DNA of 64,000 bases, from the NCBI GenBank assembly GCA_025667525.1, contig CM046874.1:278192380-278256379 (forward strand). The letters are read 5' to 3'. Shown here piece by piece: positions 43,704-54,969 of the stretch (positions are counted from its first letter, which is position 1; each line of letters begins with the position of its first letter). The notes under the pieces were generated by a model that saw only the letters and a list, made by a program, of their open reading frames with translations, was not told the DNA's origin and searched no databases. A program made the position numbers and the translations under genes. Source of the DNA: Glebionis coronaria. Taxonomy: Eukaryota > Streptophyta > Magnoliopsida > Asterales > Asteraceae.

Positions 43704-43900
43704 TTGGCTTATATAGCAGGCTTATCGCTTATGCTGTTTTCACCTTATGTTTCCTAAGCTTACTGTTTTTCGCTTATTTGAAAACTTTTCGGCTTATTTA
43801 AGCTTGTCATGACATAATAAGCTCATATACGCCAAAAAGTTTCCAAATAAGCCACAAAAACTGAGCTTATCAAACATAAGGCGAAAACAACATAAGCCAA
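43704..43900. repeat. Second foldback (GCTTAT-rich)
   Basis: TCGCTTATGCTGTTTTCACC...AAGC pairs with the reverse complement of 43815-43898 with moderate divergence; arms ~80-90 bases. A MITE-like foldback upstream of the PPR gene. Confidence 0.65.
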
Positions 43901-44365
43901 GGTATGCATTGATATTAAACATCACATGTTTGAAGTTAACGTATTTGCTGGACATTTGATCTTTTTGCACCTTCTAATAATTCATTTAAGTTATTGAATT
44001 TGATAGAATTTGTATTTGATTGTCGTTTATGATCTTGGATCTCACTAGTCACTACCCAATGAAGTAGTAAGTAAATAGAGAATACAAACTGGTATACTAG
44101 GAAAAAAAATACATCATAACTAGATATGTTGTTCTACCATCTACATCTTTTAATCGGTATTAAATTGCTATGACAAAGAAACAGAATATCAAAACACCTT
44201 AATGGTCACTGATTATGTATACATTTTTGACAGGTCTCTTATGTGTGACCACAATGAGGCAAGGGGTATCTTCAAACGTGTAATTTCTGATATGTTAATC
44301 TAACACAATACTCAAAGTTGACATATACTAAAATTTGAACCGAGAAGCATCACCATTTTTAATCT

Positions 44366-46477
44366 ATGCATCGAATCAGCAATGAAAGAAAGCTCTTCAA
44401 TGGTGTTTGCAACACCTACATTAACATTTCCTATAAACATAGGAATATTTCCTACATGTCAAATGAAGAAACAAATGGAGATTGGCCCTACCGTAAACCA
44501 CCTCCCCCTTCACCATCATCCTCAAAATCCGTTGTCAGAACCGTATGTTCATTAGTCTGTCAATCATACTACCAACAACAAACGCACTTCAAATCTACCC
44601 CTAATAACCTCAATCTCTCAATCACTTCTGATTATCTAATGAAAGAAGAAGCAATCACTGTCGTTGCGTCACTTGCTGACGAGGCTGGATCAATGGTGGC
44701 CTTAAGTTTCTTTTATTGGGCAATAGGTTATGATAAATTCAAGTACTTTATGCGGTTTTACGTAGTTGCGGCGATGTCAATGATCGAAAATTCGAATACG
44801 GAGAGAGCTCATGAAGTGATGAGATGTATGGTTAAGAATCTGGGGGAGATTGGAAGGTTGAATGAGGCTGTTAATATGGTTATTGAGATGAGGAACCAGG
44901 GTTTGGAGATGTCTACTCAAACGTTGAATTGTTGTGTTGGCGTGGCTGTGGAGATGGGGTCGGTTGAAATTGCGCGGAAGGTGCTGGAAGAAATGTGTGA
45001 ACGAGGTGCATTTCCCGATTCTTGTACTTTCAAGATTTTGATTACATCTTACTGTAGAACTAACGAGGTATCTGAAGTGGATAAATGGTTAAGTGCAATG
45101 TTGGACAAAGGATATGTTTTAGACAATGCTACATGTACTTTAGTTCTTTCTGCTTTTTCTAACAAGGGTCATGTGAATCGAGCGTTATGGTTTTTTTATA
45201 AGATGATTGGGATGGGACTAAAACCGAATGTCATCAACTTTACTACCATAATAAATGGGTTGTGTAAGAAGGGACGTGTTAAGCAAGCGTTCGAATTGTT
45301 GGAGGAGATGGTTAGGAAAGGTTGGAAGCCAAATGTGTATACTCATACGGTGTTAATTGATGGTATGTGTAAGAAGGGGTGGACTGATAAAGCATTTAGG
45401 CTTTTTTTGAAGCTTGTTAGAAGCGAATCCTATAAACCAAATGTTTATACTTATACCGCTATGATCAGTGGGTACTGCAAAGAGGGGAAAGTGAGTCGCG
45501 CAGAGATGCTCTTGACACGTATGCACGAACAGGGATTGGTTCCTAATGAGGACACTTATACTACTCTCATCAGCGGCCACTGCAAAAGTGGTAATTTGAC
45601 TCGCGCATATGAACTAATGGACCAGATGAGGAAAGAAGGCTCAGCTCCAAATATGTGTACCTACAATACAATTATTGATGGACTATTTAGAAAATCCAGG
45701 GTTCAAGAAGCATATAAGCAGTTGGATATAGCCTTAGAACAGGGGTTGCAAGCCGATGAGGTTACATATACTATACTTATAATGGAAAAATGCAAGCAAT
45801 CGGATATTAAGCATGCCCTACTGATATTCAGCAAGATGATTAAGCTTGGTATCAAACCCGATATGCATTTGTACACCACATTAATTTCAGGCTTTTCTCG
45901 AATCAAAAGAATGGATGAATGTGAGAGGCTGTTTGAAGATGCAGTGAAGCATGGTTTGGTCCCGACTAAAGAAACTTATACTTCTATGATATCTGGATAC
46001 TGTAAGGATGGAAAAGTAGATGACGCGACAAAGATGTTTGGGAGAATGAATGAACATGGTTGTGTGCCTGATAGTATTACTTATGGTGCTCTTATAAGTG
46101 GACTTTGCAGAAAGTTAAAGTTAGATGAGGCTCGATCACATTATGATGCTATGATGGATAAGGGACTTTCCCCATGCGAAGTTACCCGTTTGACGATAGC
46201 TTATGAGTATTGTAAAGCAAATGATTCCGTTAATGCCATGAAGGTTATAGATAGATTAGAGAAAAAGCTTTGGGTTCGTACTGTAAACACTTTGGTAAGA
46301 AAGCTGTGCAGTGAGAAGAAAGTGGACACTGCAGTGCTGTTTCTTCACAAACTCATTGATAAAGACAAGAATTTGGATCAGATAACACTTACGGCTTTTG
46401 TTACTGCATGTTATGATATTAATCAATATGCCATTGTTTCTGATATTCAAGAAAGACTTTCTAAAGGAATTGGTTAG
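44366..46477 (+). CDS. P-class pentatricopeptide repeat protein, At4g19890-like
   Basis: Single-exon ORF of 703 residues. Residues 1-50 are basic, Ser/Asn-rich and Pro-rich (KPPPPSPSSSK), as expected of an organelle presequence; a second Met at residue 31 is an alternative start. Twelve consecutive PPR motifs of 35 residues (one of 36) start at residues 184, 219, 254, 289, 324, 360, 395, 430, 465, 500, 535 and 570, with degenerate repeats on both sides. No E, DYW or PLS features, so it is a P-class factor that binds one organellar RNA sequence-specifically for stability, processing or translation. Overall pattern, length and C-terminus (ending near IQERLSKGIG) recall Arabidopsis At4g19890, predicted mitochondrial; this comes from memory, not a search. 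It has no stop or frameshift and looks functional. Confidence 0.93.
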   Translation: MHRISNERKLFNGVCNTYINISYKHRNISYMSNEETNGDWPYRKPPPPSPSSSKSVVRTVCSLVCQSYYQQQTHFKSTPNNLNLSITSDYLMKEEAITVVASLADEAGSMVALSFFYWAIGYDKFKYFMRFYVVAAMSMIENSNTERAHEVMRCMVKNLGEIGRLNEAVNMVIEMRNQGLEMSTQTLNCCVGVAVEMGSVEIARKVLEEMCERGAFPDSCTFKILITSYCRTNEVSEVDKWLSAMLDKGYVLDNATCTLVLSAFSNKGHVNRALWFFYKMIGMGLKPNVINFTTIINGLCKKGRVKQAFELLEEMVRKGWKPNVYTHTVLIDGMCKKGWTDKAFRLFLKLVRSESYKPNVYTYTAMISGYCKEGKVSRAEMLLTRMHEQGLVPNEDTYTTLISGHCKSGNLTRAYELMDQMRKEGSAPNMCTYNTIIDGLFRKSRVQEAYKQLDIALEQGLQADEVTYTILIMEKCKQSDIKHALLIFSKMIKLGIKPDMHLYTTLISGFSRIKRMDECERLFEDAVKHGLVPTKETYTSMISGYCKDGKVDDATKMFGRMNEHGCVPDSITYGALISGLCRKLKLDEARSHYDAMMDKGLSPCEVTRLTIAYEYCKANDSVNAMKVIDRLEKKLWVRTVNTLVRKLCSEKKVDTAVLFLHKLIDKDKNLDQITLTAFVTACYDINQYAIVSDIQERLSKGIG

Positions 46478-48909
46478 TAGGCCAAACATAAAAATCTGGT
46501 ATATTTCAAGGGTCTTCTGCAGATGGGTTCGAAGATTATAGTATTTTGTCGTTGGGATCAATTTCAAGTAATTTAGCGGTCCTTAACAACAAATACTAAA
46601 GAATTTATCGAGGTGATGTTCGATCTTGTGGATCTGCTGTATGAAAAACAGAGTGTATTGCAACGTCAATACTGAATTCAGCTGCCAACTGTTCTCTGCA
46701 ACAGGTTCCCCCTCTGATTCTTCTTGCATATCTTTCTATGCAGCCACCTAATAGTACCCATTTGATCTTTGCATATGTGGCACACACATCTAATGGTCTT
46801 TTATTTCACTAAATCATAGCATGTGCATTACTGTTGGTAAATATGTTGTGAAGCTAAGATCAATTTTATGAGTCATGCATACTAGTGTCTGATTTATATC
46901 TATACATGAAACCATGGTTGTGAGCTACTATGTTATTTTGCTGCAATGAATACTCTTTTAGTGTGAAAATTATGACGACTATCTATCTCTTTTAATCAAA
47001 ACTTGTGTTTTGTCATGATAGTTTATATCGTAATATTTATTCTCATGGCTGATAGTAAAACGAGGTTCTAATTTAGTTAAGACACTCAAAATGAAAACTG
47101 GTATGCTGAAATTGAACATATCACGAAATTAAAGCACCTTTACTTAAGAATGCACATCCTCAGTTAAGAACTTTAATTTAGAGATCCAGAGAATATTAAA
47201 GGAACAATGAGAGGTCACACGACACAAAAACATTTACCACAACCATAAAAGGGACACGTGGCAATTATTTCAGCAAGAGGTGCAGTTATGTCAGACCTTA
47301 CAATGACCAGAATGAGCCACAAAAGCCAATTATGCTATCATCAAAGAACTAAAAGTTAGCTAAAGGAGCAACAGGTCAAAAAGGATGATAAGCCCCCAGA
47401 GTTTATTTGATGCATACAACCTATACTGTTCTATTCAAAATCAGCTTGTTAACGTAAAAAATATTTGTGATGTAACCATTGTTCACAAAGTAACAGTTTA
47501 ACACATATCGGTATAAATACTGTAATGTATGGACTATATTTTATTAGGTCCCGCAATGTATCAGAATTGAACTAAAATGAGAGCGCTAGTTTTTCTTGGC
47601 AAAATCCATATTCAACGCAGGCCATTACATGCTGATAGAGTGATAGAGGTGGAAAAATGGGCGGGGTGGGTATTTTTTTAACGGATCAGACAGGTTGTCG
47701 ATTTTAATTTATTTCAAACAGGTACTGTCATATCGCAGGTTTCAACAATTATCCAGTCCAACAAAGAAAATGTTTTATGTGGTCTTAACCAAATAGAAAT
47801 AAACCACAACTGGATTTGCACAATCATAAATAAAAAGGTCGAAATTGACACAGGCCCGTACTAAAAAATATACAGTGGTGGGTATATACGTGCATCTTAT
47901 GCAGTCCGAGAGGATTCATAAGTCTATAGTTTTCTATTCACAGTATATAATAATATTGCAATAATTAGGACCAGAACAAAGAAATGAAAGGTTAAAAGCA
48001 AACATATAAAGGTAATGTCGACAAGATAAACTGGCTGAGCTTGTCAAGACATGTGAAATAGCCTTGCGATCAATCATAAACATATTTGAACCGATAGTTG
48101 AGTTGGAAAGGCTGATCAAAATTTCATGACATACTCACGCTCCTCTGTGAAAATAGGAAAATGATAGAGTTTGTTTTGCAAAAGAGATGTGGGTGTGCTG
48201 TTGCAGCATGGCAGACAGACGACACACTCATCTGTAAACATATACTATGTATCATCAAATGACATGCAAGTATGATAAACAACGGAGGAGGAAGGAACGA
48301 GGTGTGCTATGGGTGTCACGGATATTATGTTGTGCGGGTTGAAAAAGTCGTATTTTTCTGTGTATAATTACTAATTAGTGTGCAAAAATAAGATTACAAA
48401 CCACAGCTACTTAAACTGATTAGGTATGCATTCCCATGGATGCAAAATGCTTTTGAACTTTTGAGTCACATGATGAATTGTGAAATTAAATGAATTAGAA
48501 ACATGATGAAAAAAGATGTGTACTTATCATGATCAAATTTTTATATGTTACACTTGCTTTATAATAATGTACGCCTTGGTTGATAGTTCACATTTCAATA
48601 ATAACAACCAGAACATGAAAATATGTTTCGATGGGCAGCGAGATTCAGACGTTTGGAAAGTCATCCAAATGTATTCAAATGCATAAAGAAAAACATATCT
48701 TACTGTTGTAATACTCTGTAATATAGTCTTTACCCAAAAATACTCTGTTACGAGTATATAGTTCAGTATAATCATGCTTAATAGTTACTCACATTGACAG
48801 TTTCTTGAAAAATAAATTATTGTAGAACACTGAGGTTTTGGTCCATACTAAAAATACAAATTAAGATCCGTTAACCGATCCAAACTGGCCAGGCATATTT
48901 TATCCCACA
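46478..48909. other. Downstream of PPR gene: 3' flank and unassigned DNA
   Basis: The first few hundred bases likely hold the PPR 3' UTR. The rest is AT-rich without a supported ORF, RNA gene or transposon ends that I could define. A CACGTGGC motif lies near 47253. Confidence 0.4.
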
Positions 48910-49100
48910 GTAGAGGCGGAGCTAGTAGGGGGATCGCGGGTGCTGAGCCTGAGCCACCCCTGATGACCCTATTTCACACATTATTTATGTGTATTACAAG
49001 TTGTTTTTCAACTGTTTCTACATTAAGCCCCCTCATCACTATGACTTTTTCTCTTAAGTTGATCAGCCTTCCTTAACTAAAAATCCTCGCTCCGCCCCTG
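48910..49100. mobile_element. Small hAT-like MITE (191 bp)
   Basis: Ends GTAGAGGCGGAGCTAG and CTCGCTCCGCCCCTG form short inverted repeats; the direct repeat TCCCACA flanks it (48903-48909, 49101-49107). GGCGGAGC-type ends are common in small plant hAT MITEs. Confidence 0.65.
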
Positions 49101-49280
49101 TCCCACACACACACACTTAAGAATCACTATAGGATGCAAACCAATAATCATAGCCAAGTCATATGAGTTGCCACAACTACAAAAATACTATGGGGCTCAG
49201 TTCAAACCATGCAAAGAGCTTAGTTTGGCAAACGGACTCAAATAGGGGAGGATTGTGTGAGAAAACCAATTAGAGCCCGA

Positions 49281-49466
49281 TTTGGCTTTAGCAGACTTAA
49301 AGGTCCATAAAAAATCCCTATGACTGTTTCTTCATCTTCACAGAGCACTTGTGGTCGCGTCAAGACCAGGCCATTTGGCTTTAGCAGACTTAAAGGTCCA
49401 TAAAAATCCCTACGACTGTTTCTTCATCTTCACAGAGCACTTGTGGGCGCGTCAAGACCAGGTCCG
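49281..49466. repeat. 93-bp tandem duplication
   Basis: TTTGGCTTTAGCAGACTTAA begins at 49281 and again at 49374; the two copies differ by a few bases and a one-A indel. No recognised gene. Confidence 0.85.
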
Positions 49467-50194
49467 CCCAGAAGCTGCACAAATATGTAAGTTTGGTATG
49501 CATTCTTCAATCACTGTCGGTATAAGAATGATAATAGGGTGAAATGAAAGTGATATAATTATATCCAATATTGTTGTCTGGTTTATAGTTTGTATGTTTT
49601 TGGTATCAAATTTTCATAAGATGGACCATGCTCATAATAAAATAAAAATAAAACACAAATATGTACAAAAATTTATTTTTCCTTCATTATAAAAGTAAAA
49701 TATAATAATTTTTACACACATAAAGACAAAAAATAAAGACAAAAAGAATGAATAATTTGAAAGTTACCTCATATGCCTCTTATGAAAATAACTAAAATTT
49801 CATATTTCATTTCGGTATTTGATTCTGATGTTAATATACCAAACGAAGTTAATCATTCCCCCATTGTCATTATCCCATACCAAACACACCCTTAAGTACA
49901 TTTACAACAGTCATATTATAATCACAATCAAGCCTGACAGTGTTAACTACAGTTTTTAAGTATTACTAGTGTTAACTACATCTGCCATTTTCCATTAAAA
50001 AAGACAACATCTCTCATTTCAGGAAAACAAATACTAACACAATAATACTACTTAATCACAATATAGACAGATAGTTTTAACCAAATAGGTCTATAAATCA
50101 CTGATGCTTATACAAAACATGATGAAATAAGACAAAAAATAATTATATACCTCTTCGTACGTGTAGTTGCTGGGATTATTATATACGGACCTTA

Positions 50195-50476
50195 GATCAT
50201 CTACAATGCACAAGTATTTGAAAGACTTGGTGCATTAAATGCAATCAATACATTATACACTTCACAACTAAAACTTTTATAAAAGACTTGGAGTATATCA
50301 AATTTTTGTAAAAAGTTGTTCAAAAAGCTTTTAACACAATGGGGAAAACACTTGCAAAACACTTTTTTAAATAATGAAAAACTTTTCATAGCTTTGCCCA
50401 TCGATTCAAATCCCATCTTTTTTTGGTTATGCCGCTCCGCGAGCAAGGAGCCAGAAAACAAAGTGGACTGGTGCTC
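50195..50476. mobile_element. Possible PIF/Harbinger (Tourist-like) MITE
   Basis: GATCATCTACAATGCAC at the left and the reverse complement GAGCACCAGTCCAC at the right, each next to TTA (50192-50194, 50477-50479). The termini are imperfect. Confidence 0.5.
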
Positions 50477-50479
50477 TTA

Positions 50480-52470
50480 GTGAAGATGGGGAGCCCAAAC
50501 TTTTGGTCTTTAATATACTATAAGTTTATTATTATAATTTTTAAAATTTTGACATGTATTATAAAGTAGTATATACAAGTTTCTCATGATAGACTTAAAT
50601 TTTACTTCTTGAGTTTTGGCCCTCCCAGTAACCGTTTTCAAGTTCCATTATCGACTGGGATCAAGGATGACTTGGTTTTGTTGCTCTGCCATTTTACAAC
50701 TAATGTAAACTCAGTTTGAAATGTAGTGTACCAACTGAGCAAACATAAACCATGGGGTATAAGAACTTTAACACAGTTTGGCTATGCAATTTTACTAAAT
50801 CAAGATTATGTGTTAATTGATGTAAAAAAAAGAAGTCTGACCGGGCGGCAACTCTCGGTGTACTAAGATGCTGGGTATGAGTCTTGAAAATGAATCAACA
50901 TGTAATACTTAAAATATGGTTTGCATTTTGAACTACAGAGAATTTAGTTTGGTACTCCAAGTACCTTCAAAGCTTCCCTTGAGGACCACTTGTCCTTCGA
51001 GTGTCAAAGGTTTTGCGTTCGCACATGATCTTGTCATTCGTACGCTGGTTAACGTAAATGAGGCCTTGCACGATATATATATTGACGCCTTTTAGTCCTG
51101 GCAGTACTCTCTCCTGACATGTAGTTCATGCCACTTATTAAACACATTCAATAATATGTCTCCACTTTCTATTTTACAAAAGGTTGATTGATTATATTTA
51201 TGGAGTAACGAGGAAGTGGAAAGCGAGAGGGAAAGCATGTTACCTTCGGATTAACATAAGTTGCACATTATCTTTCGTGTAGAATTACTGAAGCCACAAT
51301 CACTAGAATGAAATTCTCTCAATAGCATGCAACAATAAGCAAAGCAAACCAGAACAAATTTTGTGAAATCTTTAAGCAAGTGTGTTTAAAATATTCATGT
51401 TTGTAAGTGCAAGGAAATAACCAAAACTTTACTCTTTTATATCTGTGCACAAAATGTTTATGTATGTAAAAGGTGCAAGGATTTCGAAATTACTCCATAT
51501 TCAAAAAACATTCAAGTGTATGAAATCTCCAAAAACTGTGATGAATTGAGTGATTTGTTTTAGAGCATTTTGAAGAAATTAGCGATTATCAGCCAGCATT
51601 TTAGATGTAAAGTTTGTTTGGCAACAAGCAACTAGCATTTGCATTTTGCGTAACAACTCTTATTCAAAACACTTCTTAAGGAAGCATTAGAATCTTGCAA
51701 GCGTTATGCTTATTAAATTATATATATACCCTAAAATTCATTTAATCAGATTTTTGAATGTACATACATCCTTTTACGTAATTTTACACTTTATAATTAG
51801 ACGTTACCAAATGTTTTTTATTAAGCAAACAACTGCCGCCAACTGCTACGTTAAACAAGTGTGTAAGCTGGGGTAGTAGGTGTATAAAGGTAATCTCGAC
51901 AAAATGTGATTAAGTGTCCTAGTTTTAGCAATATGTCAAGTTGGATTTAAGTGTCACCTTCGATCACACTTTTGCAAATTTCCCTTTTAATTCAAGGTTT
52001 ACAACTTCCTTGAACATGAAAAACTGGGAAACACCCTTCAAATCATAGCAGGCTAGGTGATATATAAACCGGAAAAATTACTTCCCAATTTATAGAGTTG
52101 CGTGTTGCTGTGCATTAACTGTTGTTTGTGTATACACTAATCTGGTGCACAATCACCTTCCATTCTAAGAATATACTTATCGTTTGTCATTGTCCTACAT
52201 CATGCAGATTAATCTTCTCAAACACTATCAACCATTGCAAAGAAACCCCAAGTAATTGGAGAGCAAAAGTGATTATGTAATCAAAATGGTTGCAGGATGT
52301 GACACAATATGTTAGCGGATATACACTGGACTTCTATATTAATGAAATCCTAGCTACACGGACACGAAAGCATACCTCTTCATCTACAAACCATGTCTAC
52401 AAGAAGAAGAGGTGCATTTAAAGTCTTCATCTACACAAAAAAGACCGTTTGTTTTTTATAATCTTGAAGT
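50480..52470. other. Unassigned AT-rich DNA
   Basis: No gene, RNA or transposon boundary supported; only short, low-complexity reading frames. Confidence 0.4.
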
Positions 52471-52479
52471 ACTTCTTTC

Positions 52480-52905
52480 CTACTCTTTTTCTTTTTATAA
52501 TTTTCATTAGTTTTTTTGTATGTTTTCGTACGTTTTGTCAATTTTTACGTTTTTGTACATTTTGTATGATTTTTACGTTTTCATACGTTTTGTTCGTATT
52601 TTGTAGCGCTGAAAACGCTAATACCTAAAAAAAACATATAAAAGTATACAAACACGTAAACAATAAATTAAAATATATGAAAATGTATAAAACTTAAAAA
52701 CTTACGAAACAAACGAAAACGTATGAACACGTGAAAAAATAGAACGAAAACGAACGGAAGTGTAAAAATGCACGAAAACATAGAAAAACGTACAAAAGCG
52801 TGCAAAATTGACAAAAAAGTAAAACACGAAAAAAATGAAAAAAAGCATAAAACATATAAAAACGTAAAAAAATACGAAATGAATCATTTCGGTATAAAAA
52901 GTATA
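52480..52905. repeat. Strand-asymmetric ACGT-T/A-rich foldback-like region
   Basis: The left half is T-rich with TTTTTACGT and TTTCGTACGTTTTG units; the right half is A-rich with the complementary ACGAAAACGTA and AACGTAAAAA units. The switch is near 52608, at GTAGCGCTGAAAACGC. The halves are degenerate inverted arrays rather than a clean palindrome. Confidence 0.6.
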
Positions 52906-52955
52906 AAAATATAAAAAAATGCAAACAAATATTAAAGGTGATGGTGAGATGTGAG

Positions 52956-53272
52956 TAGGGATGAGCACAGTACCGGTACCGTACCGAACCGGTATCGAAT
53001 TAGTGGTACCGAATTTTTCCCGAGCATAAATTAATGGTACCGGTACCGTACCGAATGGGATTCCGATATCGGTGCCGGTACCGGGAAATCAGGATTTTCC
53101 CGTTTTTTCGGGAAATTCCCGATTTGGTACCGGTCCCGTACCGAATTAGTGGTACCGAAATTTTTTTCACCTTATTTCGTGGTACCGGTACCCTATCGAA
53201 CGGGATTCGGGTATCGGGAATCGGTACGGTTCCTGTTCGGTTTCGGGATTTGGGTCCAAATGCTCATCCCTA
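52956..53272. mobile_element. hAT MITE (317 bp)
   Basis: Terminal inverted repeats TAGGGATGAGCA/TGCTCATCCCTA, perfect 8-bp target duplication GATGTGAG (52948-52955, 53273-53280), subterminal GGTACCGGTACCGTACCG repeats. Confidence 0.93.
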
Positions 53273-53611
53273 GATGTGAGTGTTGAAGAAATGGGAAGAA
53301 GTGACAATAAGAGGAAATGAGATGTCTTCATGGTGAAGAGGGGAGAAGAGTTTTTTTTTTTTAAAACAAACGAGGCCTTGTGCATCATGCTCATCATGAG
53401 CTGTGTTACCATATTTAACATAATCATGAGCTGTAAATTGTATTATTATGTTTCCATGTTTAAGGATATCATGTGCTGTATGATTGTGAGACTTATCTAT
53501 AGGCTCACAAGCACTTCAACTGTTCTCGTGATGTGCAAAAGGGAGATACAAAACAGTTTCATATCATTTTACATATAGTACTTGCTAGCTTATGTTACAT
53601 ACATCGTCGTT

Positions 53612-53901
53612 AGTGACGGAACCAGGAAGTTGGCGTAGTGGGGGCAATTTTTTTTGGACACAAGTCGCTGTATACACCAAAATAAAGATACAAATATAAG
53701 GTTTTTACATTATTTTTTTCCTTTTGGGGAGCAATTTGAAGGTCTTTACCTTGTTTTATTTTCGAGTGGGGGGCAATCCGAGTCTACAGTAGGGGGCATT
53801 TTAATAAAATTGTCCTGCAATTTTTTTTTACACTAAAATTTGATTTTTTTGGCGAGCCATGGGGGGCGCCGCCCCCGGACATTCCAAATAGTTCCGCCCC
53901 T
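53612..53901. mobile_element. Probable hAT-like MITE
   Basis: AGTGACGGAAC at the left and the reverse complement AGGGGCGGAAC at the right. No convincing target duplication. It contains a G/C-rich palindrome GGGGGGCGCCGCCCCC near 53863. Confidence 0.5.
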
Positions 53902-53970
53902 GGTTGTCGTATTGAGTCGAACCATCTAAACAATTTAGCATAGGGTATTGTGGGAGGGCACTTGGAATAC

Positions 53971-54626
53971 GGAAAAAGTTCAACATAGACCCTTAGTTTA
54001 GCATAAACTCAATCAACCAATCACAACCACCCATTTCTATCATGTAACAAAAAACTCATTTTTTAAAAATTAAATATCTCACAAACCGTTAATCGTTACG
54101 TAAAATAAAATATATCATCGCGACGAGAATTAAATCATCTATCTATCGAGGGGCACATGTATATACTTTCGACCAACTTTTTTTCGACTTTTTTTTAAGT
54201 CACGTCTGGAGAGAATCATATATGATTCGTCACGAAACATATATGATTTTCAGAAAATCATATAAGATTCATATCACGAATCATATATGATTTTCTGAAA
54301 AGCATATATGATTCGTGACGAATCATATATGATTCGTGACGAATCATATATGATTCATGACAAATCATATATGATTCTCTCCAGACGTGACTAAAGAAAA
54401 AAAACGTAGAAAAAAAGTTCGGCGAAAATATATACATGTGCCCCTCGATAGATAGATGATTTAATTATCGTTGCAATGGTGTATTTTTTTTGTTTGACGA
54501 TTTACCGTCTGTGAGATATTTAATTTTTAAAAAAGTGGTGGGAAGTGTGTTTTTTAAAAAATGGGTGATTATGATTGGTTGAATAGGTCTATGCTAATTT
54601 AAGGGTCTGCATAGATCTTAACTCCC
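53971..54626. mobile_element. Long-TIR foldback element with ATCATATATGAT core
   Basis: Arms of ~240 bases: ATAGACCCTTAGTTTAGCAT... on the left is matched inverted at the right end (TAGCATAGACC, GGGTCTGCATAGATC). The AAGTCACGTCTGGAGAGAAT and CCAGACGTGAC segments border the centre. The core (54215-54375) has about seven palindromic AATCATATATGATT units joined by CGTGACG. No target duplication found and no ORF. Possibly a Mutator-like MITE. Confidence 0.75.
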
Positions 54627-54698
54627 TACATGACAACAAGCCAAATTCAGCTTAATGAGGTTTCCAGAAATACTGCCTAGTAAACAAGATGACGTTAC

Positions 54699-54897
54699 AT
54701 TTTTCTCTCAAAATATGAGAAAATGTGACATTTATGATTCTATTCGTCTTTTTTCGTTTTCTTGGTTAAATTGTAGAAGTTCTAGTCGTTTAGCTTGGCA
54801 TGATTGGCTAAAAAAACCTTTGTAATTTTTGTTTCTAGCCGTTTGCTAGAATTTTTTGTTTTCTGTATATTTATATACTTTTGCCGTTCAAAAAAAA
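54699..54897 (+). mobile_element. 5'-truncated LINE, 3' tail only
   Basis: About 200 bases of LINE 3' end (GTTTCTAGCCGTTTGCTAG..., then poly-A at 54890-54900) with a long target duplication (AAACAAGATGACGTTAC at 54682-54698 and 54898-54914). Confidence 0.8.
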
Positions 54898-54969
54898 AAA
54901 CAAGATGACGTTACCTTTAGCTTTTTAGCACAACAAGCCAGTGAATCATATTCTCTTTGTTACTAATAA

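Noticed and set aside
46527..46540. GGGTTCGAAG as a tRNA T-arm
   Set aside because: No acceptor stem or anticodon arm around it; no tRNA gene was found anywhere in the window.
46605..46787. Short ORF downstream of the PPR gene
   Set aside because: 60 codons antisense in the likely 3' UTR, no recognisable features.
52694..52968. Phe/Tyr-rich minus-strand ORFs resembling membrane proteins
   Set aside because: They come from an A-rich low-complexity stretch; no start context, no homology pattern.
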